Shown in pieces: positions 33,925 through 42,289 of a stretch of DNA of 64,000 bases. The notes below the pieces were generated by a model that saw only the letters and a list, made by a program, of their open reading frames with translations, ran no database searches and was not told the origin of the DNA. Location of the stretch: the NCBI RefSeq assembly GCF_040049295.1, contig NZ_JBDZDQ010000002.1:682001-746000 (forward strand), given 5' to 3'. Each line of letters opens with the position of its first letter. The stretch's first letter is position 1. A program made the translations under genes and the position numbers. The stretch comes from Sphingomonas sp. KR3-1 (GTDB taxonomy: Bacteria; Pseudomonadota; Alphaproteobacteria; Sphingomonadales; Sphingomonadaceae).

Positions 33925-34455
33925 ATGCGCGCACTCGCCATTGCCGCGTTGCTCGTGCTTTCGGGCTGCGGATCGAAGGAAAAGGCCAAGGAGCAAGAAA
34001 CAGCCACGCCGGGCCCGACCGGCCCGCACCTGGGCGAAGTGCCGCTCGACCAGCCGCTGCGCGCCACGGACAACGCGCTGACCTGGTCGCTCGAAGTGGC
34101 ACCGGGATCGATCACCTGGACGCGCTTCGCCGGCCATGCGGCGGAAGGCAGCGTCACGCAGTTCTACCCGGTCTCGCCCAAGGTCGACGACGACAAGGCG
34201 GTGTGGACCACCAAGGACACGGCCGGCGCCGCGGTGACGATCACCTTCACCAACGCGCATTGCGTGGAGGGCGGCGACCCGACGATCGAGCGCCCGCTCA
34301 CCGCCCAGCTGCAGGTGGGCGACAAGGTCTTTCACGGCTGTGCGGGCGCGCGGCCGGCGGACGGGCTGAACACCCAGCCGCTGACGGGCCAGGGGAATGT
34401 GGCCGGCAATGCGGGCGATGACGCGGTGGAGAATAGCGTAACGAACGGTCGCTGA
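33925..34455 (+). CDS. Uncharacterised lipoprotein
   Basis: A 176-residue protein with lipobox (LLVLSGC, Cys15), a charged linker (SKEKAKEQE) and a beta-rich domain of about 110 residues with a Cys pair (NAHCVEGG and FHGCAG). The F-H-G-C-A-G segment recalls COG3650-type periplasmic domains. ATG at 33925 with GGGAGG upstream. It is divergent from the polymerase gene and has no partner downstream. The exact role is unknown. Confidence 0.75.
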   Translation: MRALAIAALLVLSGCGSKEKAKEQETATPGPTGPHLGEVPLDQPLRATDNALTWSLEVAPGSITWTRFAGHAAEGSVTQFYPVSPKVDDDKAVWTTKDTAGAAVTITFTNAHCVEGGDPTIERPLTAQLQVGDKVFHGCAGARPADGLNTQPLTGQGNVAGNAGDDAVENSVTNGR

Positions 34456-34463
34456 GCCGTTAG

Positions 34464-34503
34464 CCTTTTCCCCGGCGAACGCCGGGGGCCAGACTTGGAG
34501 TCT
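34464..34503 (+). repeat. REP-like repeat, left copy
   Basis: A 40-base element containing the palindrome ccccggcg-aa-cgccgggg and a tail ending in ccagacttggagtct. It is matched in inverted orientation by 34801-34840 with about 35 of 40 identical bases, on the other side of the GIY-YIG gene. Confidence 0.8.
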
Positions 34504-34507
34504 GAAG

Positions 34508-34802
34508 TTGGAGCTGCGCGGTTATGTCTACATCATGGCGAGTGGGCGCAACGGAACGCTCAATCTCGGTGCGACCAGTGATCTTCCCAGGCGCGCATGG
34601 GAACACCGCAATGGCGTCGTCCAAGGCTTCACCAAGAAATATGGCTGCAAGCTGCTCGTCTGGTATCATGCTTTCGAGAGCCTTGAATCCGCGCGGCTGC
34701 GTGAAGCAGATGAAGACCTGGAAGCGCCTCTGGAAACTGCGTGAGATCGAGGCGATGAATCCCGATTGGGACGATCTCTACGATCGGATTGCGCTGCCCT
34801 AG
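34508..34802 (+). pseudogene. GIY-YIG nuclease gene with a +1 frameshift
   Basis: The first frame (34508-34744) reads LRGYVYIMASGRNGTLNLGATSDLPRRAWEHRNGVVQGFTKKYG…, a typical UPF0213/GIY-YIG start with Y, Y and the Arg helix. Near 34704, in 'cgtgaagcag', one extra A shifts the frame. The expected remainder (…KQMKTWKRLWKLREIEAMNPDWDDLYDRIALP) continues in the frame ending at 34802. Removing one A restores a single protein of about 97 residues. The start is also odd: TTG at 34508 only. It is either a recent pseudogene or a sequencing error. Confidence 0.85.
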
Positions 34803-34840
34803 ATCTCAAGTCTGGGCCCCGGCCTTCGCCGGGGAAAAGG
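34801..34840 (-). repeat. REP-like repeat, right copy (inverted)
   Basis: On the minus strand this 40-base stretch reads like the left copy: ccttttccccggcgaa, the second half of the palindrome, then cccagacttgagatct. It begins two bases before the end of the GIY-YIG gene remnant, so the pair closely brackets that gene. Confidence 0.8.
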
Positions 34841-34863
34841 AGGGCGGGCGCCTGGGAAGCAGG

Positions 34864-34903
34864 AAACCGCGGCCCGGCCTCCGGGGGAAAGGCCGGGCCG
34901 CGG
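34864..34903 (-). terminator. Terminator-like hairpin after the VWA lipoprotein gene
   Basis: A perfect 14-bp stem (34867-34880 against 34890-34903) with a 9-nt loop lies 45 bases after the VWA gene stop. On the minus strand only TTTCC follows, so termination strength is uncertain. Confidence 0.55.
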
Positions 34904-34947
34904 CGGCCGGCGGCGCCCTAGCTCGCCGCCGGAAGGGGACGAAGCGG

Positions 34948-36546
34948 CTAGAGCGCCCGGTCTTCTTCGCGGCGCGCCACCGAAGCGGTGCGGGTCTGGG
35001 TGTCCGCGAGGTCGACCAGGCGCAGGAACTCGCTGCGCCACCAGGCCTGCTGGCTGAAGCCCCATTGCGCGCCGGCCAGGCGCTTGACGTCGGCATATCC
35101 CCATTCGCCGAGCAGGTCGTCGCCGCGCAGCTTCTGCGCGAAGCCGGCCACGGCCACCGCGAAGGCGAGGTCGCCCCTCGGCATCGCGGCGCCGCGCATC
35201 AGGCTGGCCTCGACCGGCTGGGTGATCAGCCGCGAGGCACCGCCTTCGGGCAGCTTGTAGCGCAGCCGGACCTGCGCGAGCTCGCCCTTGCCGGCGCCTT
35301 CGCCTGCGCTTTCGGGCTGGCGATTGGCGGCGAAATGGCGATCGGGCAGCCAGCCCTTCGCGCCGGCGGGGACGATCTCGTAGATCGCGGTCACCTGGTG
35401 CCCGGCGCCGATATCGCCGGCATCCACCTTGTCGTTCTGGAAGTCCTGCTCCTGGAGCGCGCGGTTCTCATAGCCGATCAGGCGATACTGGCTGACCTCG
35501 GCGGGGTTGAACTCGACCTGGACCTTCACGTCCTTGGCGATGGTGAACAGGGTCGAGCTCAGCTCGCTGTCGAGCACCTTCCGCGCCTCGTCGATCCCGT
35601 CGATATAGGCATAGTTGCCGTTCCCCTTGTCGGCGATCGCCTCCATCATTGCGTCGTTGAGATTGCCCTGGCCGAAGCCGAGCGTGGTGAGGGTGATCCC
35701 GTCGTCGCGTTCCTTCTCGATCAACTGCTCGAGCTGCGCCTGGTCGGTGATGCCGACATTGAAGTCGCCATCGGTGGCGAGGATCACGCGGTTGATCCCG
35801 TCCGCGCTGAAATTCTTGCGGGCCAGTTCATAGGCGAGCTCGATGCCTTCGCCGCCCGCGGTCGAACCGCCGGCGCTGAGATCATCGAGCGCGGCGCGGA
35901 CCTCCTCGGGGCGCGAGGTCGGATCGAGGACGACGCCGGCGGCGCCGGAATAGACGACGATCGAGACGTGATCGCCGGCGCGCATATTGTCCGCGACCAG
36001 CCCGAGTGCGCGCTTGACCAGCGGCAGCTTGTCGGGGGCGTCCATCGATCCCGAGACATCGACGAGGAAGACGAGATTGGCCGGCGGTCGCTGGGTGCGG
36101 CCCAGGTCATAGCCGCGCAGGCCGATGCGGAGCAGCCGCGTCTCCGGATTCCACGGCGTCTGCGCAACGTCGGTGGTGATGCTGAACGGCGCGCCGCGTG
36201 TCTCCGGGGCGGGGTAGTCATAGCGGAAATAATTGACCAGCTCCTCGGCGCGGACGGCGTCCCTGGGCGGCATCTGCCCCTGCGTCAGGAAGCGGCGGAC
36301 ATTGGCATAGGATGCGGTGTCGACATCGACCGCGAAGGTGGAGACCGGCGCCTGTGCGACCGCGCGGATCGGCGAGATGTCGTTCTTGGCATAGCGCTCG
36401 GCGCCGGGATCGACGGCCGCGGTATCGGCGGCCTCGGCCATTTCCTGCGGGCCCGACGGGTAGCTGGCGGATGTGCCCTCGCGGCTGTTGCAGCCGGCGA
36501 GGAGGAGCGCGGGAAGTGCTACGGAAATCAATAGCTTGGCACGCAT
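34948..36546 (-). CDS. VWA-domain lipoprotein (YfbK-like, DUF3520)
   Basis: A 532-residue lipoprotein (lipobox LLLAGC, Cys19). A VWA_N region (STFAVDVDTASYANVRRFLTQGQMPP) is followed by a von Willebrand A domain with a complete MIDAS: LVFLVDVSGSM, an internal Thr/Ser segment (GGSTAGGEGI) and ATDGDFNVGI. A C-terminal DUF3520 region ends it. MIDAS domains bind a divalent metal and mediate protein contacts. ATG at 36546 has AGGAGA five bases upstream; the frame to 36618 is not needed. Commonly encoded with sigma factor genes in other bacteria, but alone here. Confidence 0.88.
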   Translation of the reverse strand: MRAKLLISVALPALLLAGCNSREGTSASYPSGPQEMAEAADTAAVDPGAERYAKNDISPIRAVAQAPVSTFAVDVDTASYANVRRFLTQGQMPPRDAVRAEELVNYFRYDYPAPETRGAPFSITTDVAQTPWNPETRLLRIGLRGYDLGRTQRPPANLVFLVDVSGSMDAPDKLPLVKRALGLVADNMRAGDHVSIVVYSGAAGVVLDPTSRPEEVRAALDDLSAGGSTAGGEGIELAYELARKNFSADGINRVILATDGDFNVGITDQAQLEQLIEKERDDGITLTTLGFGQGNLNDAMMEAIADKGNGNYAYIDGIDEARKVLDSELSSTLFTIAKDVKVQVEFNPAEVSQYRLIGYENRALQEQDFQNDKVDAGDIGAGHQVTAIYEIVPAGAKGWLPDRHFAANRQPESAGEGAGKGELAQVRLRYKLPEGGASRLITQPVEASLMRGAAMPRGDLAFAVAVAGFAQKLRGDDLLGEWGYADVKRLAGAQWGFSQQAWWRSEFLRLVDLADTQTRTASVARREEDRAL

Positions 36547-36633
36547 GCATTCTCTCCTGCCCAAATCTCGCCATAAATGTGGCATGATTGTGGCGGAGTC
36601 GGCAAGCGCAAAATTCACAGCGTTTTGATAGGA

Positions 36634-37131
36634 TTATTCGAGCAGCGGCTTGAGCGCCTCCCAATGCGGCAGCTTCTTCTCGAAGCCGATCGTGTGCAGC
36701 GGACTTGACGAGGGCAGGGCGATGACGGCGTAGCGCTGGGCTGCCGCGCCGAGCTGCTTCGTGCCGGTCCGGAAGGCGGTGCCGCCGTTGAAGGCGAGCG
36801 CGCGCAGCTCGGGCAGGGTGCAGGCGAGCGCGACGATGTCATGCTGCTCGACGTCGCGCAGCGCCGCATCGGTGCTGCCCGTGCGCCGGGCACTGGCGAC
36901 CACGTCCCACAGCCCGATATACGCGTCGCGCAGGGCCGCCAGGCGATCGGGATAGGCGAGCGCAGTCAGGTCGCGGCCGGCGGCGGGGGAGATCAGCCGC
37001 CAGAACTGGTTCTGCGGATGCGCGTAATAGCGCTGCTCCGCCAGCGAGCGTTCGCCGGGGAGCGAGCCGAGGACGAGCAGGCGCGTGCTGGCATCGACGA
37101 CGGGCGGGAAGCTGTGCTTGCGCGGATCCAT
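36634..37131 (-). CDS. Hypoxanthine-DNA glycosylase (UDG superfamily)
   Basis: A 165-residue protein of the UDG family 6 type: LVLGSLPGERSLAEQRYYAHPQNQFW (motif with N in place of the usual catalytic Asp) and LPSSSPLH near the C-terminus. It would remove deoxyinosine from DNA as the first step of base-excision repair. Start ATG at 37131. It is divergent from the Mpo1-like gene with only 22 bases between the starts, so its promoter must overlap that gene. Confidence 0.85.
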   Translation of the reverse strand: MDPRKHSFPPVVDASTRLLVLGSLPGERSLAEQRYYAHPQNQFWRLISPAAGRDLTALAYPDRLAALRDAYIGLWDVVASARRTGSTDAALRDVEQHDIVALACTLPELRALAFNGGTAFRTGTKQLGAAAQRYAVIALPSSSPLHTIGFEKKLPHWEALKPLLE

Positions 37132-37153
37132 GCTGCGGGGTTAGCCTCTCGCC

Positions 37154-37486
37154 ATGGCAGGCACCATCACCCACTATCGCGACTTCTGGCCCTTCTACCT
37201 GCGCGAGCATGCGAAGCCGTGGACGCGCGGGATGCACTATGTCGGCACCGTGCTGACCTTGTGGTTCCTGATGCTGGCGCTGGGCGGGGCGGGACTGTGG
37301 TGGCTCGTGGGTATCCCGCTGGCGGGCTACGGCTTTGCCTGGGCCGCGCATTTCGGCGTGGAGCACAACCGGCCGGCGACCTTCACCTATCCGCTCTGGT
37401 CGCTGGTCTCCGACTATCGCATGTTCTTCCTGTGGTTTGCCGGCAAGCTCGACGCGCATCTGGAGCGCGCCGGCGTGGCCGCCTAG
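37154..37486 (+). CDS. Mpo1-like (DUF962) membrane protein
   Basis: A 110-residue protein with two or three membrane segments and the DUF962 signature: YLREHAKPWTRGMHYVGT, AWAAHFGVEHNRPATFTYPLWSLVSDYRMF. Conserved His residues (REH, MHY, AHF, VEHN) agree with yeast Mpo1, an iron-dependent dioxygenase of 2-hydroxy fatty acids. That activity is known for the yeast protein and only inferred here. Its end overlaps the convergent methyltransferase-like gene by four bases. Confidence 0.85.
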   Translation: MAGTITHYRDFWPFYLREHAKPWTRGMHYVGTVLTLWFLMLALGGAGLWWLVGIPLAGYGFAWAAHFGVEHNRPATFTYPLWSLVSDYRMFFLWFAGKLDAHLERAGVAA

Positions 37487-37941
37487 CCATCGGCGAGCAC
37501 GGTGCCGCCCAGCCGCGCGAGCGCCGCGGCGAGCGGGCTGGCGGGGTAGGGCATCGGTTCGGAGAGGAAGATCAGGTCGGCGGCGCCATCGTGCTCGGCG
37601 GCGAGCGCGGCGATCGGCTCGGCGATCTCGAAGGTCAGGCTGGTCGAGGGATGGGCGGCGATCTCCGCCTGCCAGCGCGCGTGGCGGATGCCCGCGGTCC
37701 ACAGCGACACGCCGTGCCCCTCGACCGCGACGAAGCCCAGTTCGCGCGCCCTGGCGGCGGCGCGCAGCAGGCGGCCGCCATCGGCGCAGTCGAGGTCCAG
37801 CATGCGGACCGCGCGGTGGCCATGGTTGCGGAATTCGGCGAGCGCCCGGGCGATGCGTGCGTCGCACGGGCCGTGGCGCGATCCGCCCGGTTCGGTGACG
37901 CGGCGCAGCAAGCCGCCGAGCGAGAAATGCGTGGCGAGCAT
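37483..37941 (-). CDS. Methyltransferase-like protein
   Basis: A 152-residue protein with a Rossmann-type SAM-binding start (VRMLDLDCADGGRLLRAAARARELGFVAVEG) and a short later half. It is small for a methyltransferase, and the usual GxGxG is changed to CADGG, so substrate and activity are unsure. ATG at 37941 has AAGGAAGAG six bases upstream. The longer frame to 38400 overlaps another small gene. It follows the 67-residue gene by 11 bases on the same strand, likely one operon. Confidence 0.65.
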   Translation of the reverse strand: MLATHFSLGGLLRRVTEPGGSRHGPCDARIARALAEFRNHGHRAVRMLDLDCADGGRLLRAAARARELGFVAVEGHGVSLWTAGIRHARWQAEIAAHPSTSLTFEIAEPIAALAAEHDGAADLIFLSEPMPYPASPLAAALARLGGTVLADG

Positions 37942-37952
37942 GGTCTCTTCCT

Positions 37953-38156
37953 TCAATGGCTGAGGATGGAGCGCAGCGGATCGGTGGCGAGCACCATTCG
38001 CGATCCGGGAAAGGCGCGGCACTCGCTCAGGGCGAAGCGGATCGCCGCCTCGCGCGAGCGGAACAGGCCTTCGAGCAGGCCATCCGCCTCCTGGACGACC
38101 CAGTGGCCGTCGCTGTCCCGGCCGACGCGCAGGATGTGTTCGCAACGCTGGTCCAT
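37953..38156 (-). CDS. Small uncharacterised protein, 67 residues
   Basis: A short soluble protein (MDQRCEHILRVGRDSDGHWVVQEADGLL…) with a beta-hairpin-then-helix pattern resembling DUF2188-like small proteins. AAGGAG lies five bases before the ATG at 38156. A GTG at 38162 would overlap that site and is rejected. It ends 11 bases before the methyltransferase-like gene. No function can be given. Confidence 0.65.
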   Translation of the reverse strand: MDQRCEHILRVGRDSDGHWVVQEADGLLEGLFRSREAAIRFALSECRAFPGSRMVLATDPLRSILSH

Positions 38157-38323
38157 ATGCACTCCTTGGGTAACCGGAGCGCGAGATAGGGGCGCGGGCC
38201 GTTAAGCTTCGAGACGAATTTCGGCGCGCGGCATAAGCGTTCCGTAAAGCCGCGAAGCCCGGCTTCTGCATGCCCTGCCAGCGCTTGCTTGCGGCGGGCG
38301 GCAAAGCGCTCCATCTAGCGGCC

Positions 38324-39316
38324 ATGCATGCGACATCCGACACGCTGGCGCTCATCGGCAACACGCCGCTGGTGCGCCTCAAGGGGCCGAGCGAGGCCAC
38401 GGGCTGCGAGATCTACGGCAAGTGCGAGTTCGCCAATCCGGGGGCCTCGGTGAAGGACCGGGCCGCGCTCTACATCGTCAACGACGCCGAGGCGCGCGGG
38501 CTGATCCAGCCGGGCGGCACGATCGTCGAGGGAACGGCGGGCAATACCGGCATCGGCCTGGCGCTGGTCGCCAATGCCAAGGGCTACAAGACGATCATCG
38601 TCATGCCCGAGACGCAGAGCCGCGAGAAGATGGACACGCTGCGCGCGCTCGGCGCCGAGCTCGTGCTGGTGCCGGCGGCGCCCTATTCGAACCCCGGCCA
38701 TTTCGTCCACACCTCGAGGCGGATCGCCGAGGAGACGCCCAACGCGATCTGGGCCAACCAGTTCGACAACACCGCCAACCGCAAGGCGCACATCCTGGGC
38801 ACCGCCGAGGAGATCTGGGCGCAGATGGACGGGCGGATCGACGGCTTCACCTGCGCGGCGGGCACCGGCGGCACGATCGCCGGGGTCGGCATGGGGCTGA
38901 AGGCGAAGGACGAGAATGTCTGCATCGCGCTCAGCGATCCGCACGGCGCCTCGCTCTACAGCTGGTACGAGTGCGGCGAGCTCAAGGCCGAGGGCAGCTC
39001 GGTCGCCGAGGGCATCGGCCAGGGGCGGATTACCGGCAACCTCGAGGGCGCGCCGATCGACGCGCAGTTCCGCATCTCCGACGAGGAGGGGCTGGAATGG
39101 GTCGAGCGGCTGCTCAAGGAGGAGGGGCTGTGCCTCGGGCTCTCCTCGGGCATCAACGTGGCCGGCGCGGTGCGGCTGGCGAAGGCGCTGGGGCCGGGCA
39201 AGCGCGTCGCGACGATCCTGTGCGATACCGGATTCCGTTACCTTTCAACGCTGTACAATGGCGAGTGGCTCGCGGCCAAGGGCCTGCCCGTCCCGGAGTG
39301 GCTCGCACGCGGGTGA
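38324..39316 (+). CDS. cysK: Cysteine synthase A
   Basis: A 330-residue PLP enzyme that makes cysteine from O-acetylserine and sulphide. The PLP lysine is Lys44 in GASVKDRAA. The substrate loop EGTAGNTGIG and the phosphate-binding GTGGTIAG are intact. The C-terminal part contains SSGINVAGAVRLAKALGPG. It is somewhat longer than E. coli CysK and close to the alphaproteobacterial A type. ATG at 38324; the open frame back to 38270 has no good start. Confidence 0.92.
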   Translation: MHATSDTLALIGNTPLVRLKGPSEATGCEIYGKCEFANPGASVKDRAALYIVNDAEARGLIQPGGTIVEGTAGNTGIGLALVANAKGYKTIIVMPETQSREKMDTLRALGAELVLVPAAPYSNPGHFVHTSRRIAEETPNAIWANQFDNTANRKAHILGTAEEIWAQMDGRIDGFTCAAGTGGTIAGVGMGLKAKDENVCIALSDPHGASLYSWYECGELKAEGSSVAEGIGQGRITGNLEGAPIDAQFRISDEEGLEWVERLLKEEGLCLGLSSGINVAGAVRLAKALGPGKRVATILCDTGFRYLSTLYNGEWLAAKGLPVPEWLARG

Positions 39317-39367
39317 ACGATCCGTCTCGACAGCGGCTCACTTCGGCGTTACATTTATGCAACAGAT

Positions 39368-39694
39368 ATGAGTGTGGGATCGCCTGATACCGCCCAGACG
39401 ATGCAGCGTGTCTACGTTGGTCTGACGGGCCTGGCCGTGGTGACGGTGCTGATCGTGCTGGCAAGCGCGGTCATCGCTTGGCGCACGCGCGACGTGGCGA
39501 TCTCGGCGATCGGCGGCGCCAACCAGACCGTGGTCGCCAACATGACCACGATGGGCAACAGCCTGGGCGAGAAGACCAAGGAAGAGCCACTCGCCGAGCT
39601 CGGCGTCGCGCCGAGCGCTTCCACCACCGAGAAGGTCGACGCCGCGGCGATCGCGCGCCAGCAGGCGGCGCAGCAGAACGGCGAGACGCGCTAG
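39368..39694 (+). CDS. Single-pass membrane protein of unknown function
   Basis: A 108-residue protein with one membrane helix (about residues 17-40) and a polar, Gln/Ala/Glu-rich C-terminal part likely in the periplasm. Similar small proteins sit near cysK in sphingomonads, but no role is known to me. ATG at 39368, 51 bases after the cysK stop. Confidence 0.7.
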   Translation: MSVGSPDTAQTMQRVYVGLTGLAVVTVLIVLASAVIAWRTRDVAISAIGGANQTVVANMTTMGNSLGEKTKEEPLAELGVAPSASTTEKVDAAAIARQQAAQQNGETR

Positions 39695-40108
39695 CGTTTC
39701 CCCTGTCGGCGCAAATGCGCGCCGAGCGTCCTTCCCACCATTTCGATCCGGCAGAACGGGGCCGCCCGCCATCCACAATTTCTTGCTCGGGACCGCGCAA
39801 GACGGCTTGAGTTCCTAACGAAAATGGTAAACGCGCGCCGGTTTTCGCGGCGACTCGCCGGATTTCTGCGGTTTTCTGCAGCCGCGCCGCTGGCTGCGCC
39901 CGAGCGCGCCTGCTAGGCATTTTCGAGGAAAAACGGGGAATTCGCGCCACTTGGCGTGGATTCCGGGGACGGCGCGGGATTGCGCCCCACTTTCAGGAAT
40001 TACCCGTAATCGCTGCGGCATTTACCTAGGAGCTCGCTGAAACGAACCAAGAACAAATGCCGATTCTAAGAAAAACACGCGCCAAAAATGGCGCTGAGTG
40101 GGGCTAAA

Positions 40109-40143
40109 TCCCGCTCTATCCCCAATTCTCCCGTTGTATCCCG
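40109..40143. promoter_or_regulatory. MraZ box, four 5-base units at 10-bp spacing
   Basis: TCCC(G/C) occurs at 40109, 40119, 40129 and 40139. On the minus strand these are four (C/G)GGGA units separated by exactly five bases, the known arrangement of MraZ operators upstream of dcw clusters. The last unit overlaps the proposed -35 box, consistent with repression of the cluster by its first product. Confidence 0.8.
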
Positions 40144-40161
40144 GGCCACTTGTGGTAAAAC
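40134..40161 (+). promoter_or_regulatory. Candidate dcw (mraZ) promoter
   Basis: TTGTAT (40134-40139), 16 bases, TAAAAC (40156-40161) preceded by TGTGG. The start of transcription would fall near 40168, leaving a leader of about 105 bases before the mraZ GTG. Confidence 0.5.
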
Positions 40162-40273
40162 GGGATGCTTAAGAGGGGGCACACCCTTTTCACCGTCATT
40201 CGCAAGCGCCGGACCTGGCCGTGGGGGCTGATTCCGGAGACGGGAAAGCTGTGCCCGTTTGGGGTATTCGGGC

Positions 40274-40759
40274 GTGGCGGACAGGGAGCTCTTCGAGGGA
40301 TTTGCGCTCCAGGCGGTGGACCAGAAGGGCCGCGTCGCCATCCCTGCCGACCTGCGCACCGCCGCCGAGCGCAATTCCGACATCCGCCAGATCGTCGTCG
40401 GCTTGCACCCGTTCGACCCTTGCCTCTCGGCCTATGACCTGAGCTGGTCGAAGGAGCGCTACGACCGCATCGACCGCAAGGAGCAGCTCGACGCCGATCG
40501 CGGCAACGAGGTGGACTATCGCGCCAAGCGCCGCGCCTTCGGCCAGGTCGAAAAGGCGCCGTACGACGATTCCGGCCGCTTCGTGATCCCGCCCTTCTTC
40601 CGCATGAAGGCCGGCATCCAGAAATGGGCGCTGTTCTACGGCAGCGGCGAGACCTTCGATATCTGGGCGCCCGAGCGCCTGATGAGCGATCCCGAGGCAG
40701 ACCCCACGCTGCGCGAGATCTGTGCGTATCTGTGCCAGGCCAAGGGAGTCACGCTGTGA
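40274..40759 (+). CDS. mraZ: Transcriptional regulator MraZ
   Basis: A 161-residue protein with two AbrB-like/SpoVT half-repeats: [22 protein letters not shown] (N-terminal) and [17 protein letters not shown] (C-terminal). MraZ forms ring oligomers that bind repeated GGGA sites and control the dcw cluster; such a box lies upstream. GTG at 40274 is taken as start; a TTG at 40259 is in frame but less likely. Its stop overlaps the rsmH start (GTGA). Confidence 0.9.
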   Translation: MADRELFEGFALQAVDQKGRVAIPADLRTAAERNSDIRQIVVGLHPFDPCLSAYDLSWSKERYDRIDRKEQLDADRGNEVDYRAKRRAFGQVEKAPYDDSGRFVIPPFFRMKAGIQKWALFYGSGETFDIWAPERLMSDPEADPTLREICAYLCQAKGVTL

Positions 40760-41721
40760 GCTCACGCGCCGCTCCCTTGGCCGAACTGCATATCCCCGTG
40801 CTGATGACCGAAGTGGTCGACGGCCTCGCCCCTGTGCCCGGCGAGCGCCATGTCGACTGCACCTTCGGCGCAGGCGGCTACACCAACGCCATCCTCGAGC
40901 GGGGTGCCGAGGTGGCCGCCTTCGATCGCGACCCCCGTGCGATCGAAGGCGGCCAAACTCTTGTCGCCCAGGCCGATGGCCGCCTGATCCTGATCGAGGC
41001 GCCGTTCAGCCAGCTCGAGCGCGAGCTCGAGGCGCGCGGGCTGGTGCCCGTCGACGGCGTGACGATGGACATCGGCGTCTCGTCGATGCAGCTCGACCAG
41101 GCCGAGCGCGGCTTCTCCTTCCAGCAGGAAGGGCCGCTCGACATGCGCATGGCCGGCGAGGGGATGACCGCGGCCGAATGGCTCAACGAAGCGGATGAGG
41201 GCGAGATCGCCGACATCCTCTATCAATATGGCGAGGAGCCGCGCTCGCGCCGGGTTGCCAGCGCGATCGTGCGCGCGCGCCCGCTCGTCACTACCACCGA
41301 CCTCGCCAATGTCGTCCGCAAGGCGCTCGGCTACAAGCCGCACGACAAGAAGGACCCGTCGACCCGGACCTTCCAGGCGGTGCGCATCTTCATCAACCGC
41401 GAGCTCGACGAGCTGGCGGAAGGCCTGGCCGCGGCCGAGCGCGTGCTCAAGCCCGGTGGCCGGCTGGCGGTGGTGACCTTCCACAGCCTCGAAGACCGGC
41501 TGGTGAAGCGCTTCCTGCGCGAGCGCAGCGGCAGCGAGCCCGCCGGCTCGCGCCACCGCCCGGCCGTCGGCCCGCGTGCCGAGCCCAGTTTCGAACCTCC
41601 CGCCAAGGCCGTGAAGCCGGGCGACGACGAGGTTGCCCGTAATCCGCGTGCCCGCTCGGCCACGCTGCGCGTCGCGCGGCGGACTGCAGCGGCCCCGTGG
41701 TCCAGTGAAGGAGTTGCGTGA
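40756..41721 (+). CDS. rsmH: 16S rRNA m4C1402 methyltransferase RsmH
   Basis: A 321-residue SAM methyltransferase. The SAM motif [17 protein letters not shown] and the family sequences [19 protein letters not shown]…LDMRM and [15 protein letters not shown] are present, ending in a conserved [11 protein letters not shown]. It methylates N4 of C1402 in the ribosomal P site. The GTG start overlaps the mraZ stop and has AAGGGAG seven bases upstream. The next gene starts two bases after its stop. Confidence 0.95.
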   Translation: MSSRAAPLAELHIPVLMTEVVDGLAPVPGERHVDCTFGAGGYTNAILERGAEVAAFDRDPRAIEGGQTLVAQADGRLILIEAPFSQLERELEARGLVPVDGVTMDIGVSSMQLDQAERGFSFQQEGPLDMRMAGEGMTAAEWLNEADEGEIADILYQYGEEPRSRRVASAIVRARPLVTTTDLANVVRKALGYKPHDKKDPSTRTFQAVRIFINRELDELAEGLAAAERVLKPGGRLAVVTFHSLEDRLVKRFLRERSGSEPAGSRHRPAVGPRAEPSFEPPAKAVKPGDDEVARNPRARSATLRVARRTAAAPWSSEGVA

Positions 41722-41722
41722 G

Positions 41723-42289
41723 ATGTCGGTTCAGAGCTTCAAGGGACTGGGGTGGTTCCTCTGCGGCGTTATCGTGGCGCCGGCATGCTATATGGTGAAC
41801 TCGCACGGCGCGGCCGAGCAGGCCAAGCTCAACGCGATGAAGGGCGCGATCCTGCAGGCGCAGAAGGATATCCGCGGCCTCGAGACCGAGTTCCAGACGC
41901 GCGCCAACCTCGCCCAGATCGAGCGCTGGAACGGCGAAGTGCTGGCGCTCGCCGCGCCCGCGCCCGGCCAGTATCTGGCGAGCGAGACGGCGCTGGCCAG
42001 CCTCGACCAGCCTGCCCAGGTCCAGACCGCGTCGCTGATCGTTCCGACCGGCGCGCCGGCGGCTCAGCCCGTCGCAGCAGTGGCGACGGCATCGGCCCAG
42101 CCGGTGCAGGCGGCGCCGGCAGCGCAGCCGGCTTCGGGCAAGAGCGTGGCGCAGCAGGACCGGGAATTGCACGACCTCATGCAGAAGGCTGACAAGCGAG
42201 TGGCGATGGTGGACAAGGGCGTGCTCAGCACCTCGACCATCGATGAGCTGAAGAAGCTCGCGCAGCGCGAGAAGCTGGCCCTCCGTTGA
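41723..42289 (+). CDS. ftsL: FtsL-like division protein
   Basis: A 188-residue bitopic protein: one membrane helix (about residues 8-25), then a coiled-coil stretch (AEQAKLNAMKGAILQAQKDIRGLETEFQTRANLAQIERWN) as in FtsL. A long Ala/Pro-rich tail and a second helix (ELHDLMQKADKR…IDELKKLAQREK) follow. It is nearly twice the length of classic FtsL, a feature of sphingomonads. It would join FtsQ/FtsB to activate FtsWI. Identification rests on topology and position. ATG at 41723 with AAGGAG nine bases upstream. Confidence 0.8.
   Translation: MSVQSFKGLGWFLCGVIVAPACYMVNSHGAAEQAKLNAMKGAILQAQKDIRGLETEFQTRANLAQIERWNGEVLALAAPAPGQYLASETALASLDQPAQVQTASLIVPTGAPAAQPVAAVATASAQPVQAAPAAQPASGKSVAQQDRELHDLMQKADKRVAMVDKGVLSTSTIDELKKLAQREKLALR

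Larger units (their letters stand above)
39695..40273. other. 579-bp gap upstream of mraZ
   Basis: No convincing gene is seen on either strand. The distal 380 bases hold scattered GC-rich inverted repeats but nothing assignable. The last 200 bases carry a 6-bp hairpin GCGCCA-aaaa-TGGCGC (40079-40094), the MraZ box, a promoter-like pair and a leader of about 105 bases. Confidence 0.7.

Noticed and set aside
34524..34802. Separate 92-codon gene
   Set aside because: Its first half is out-of-frame noise. Only its second half is meaningful, as the shifted end of the GIY-YIG gene.
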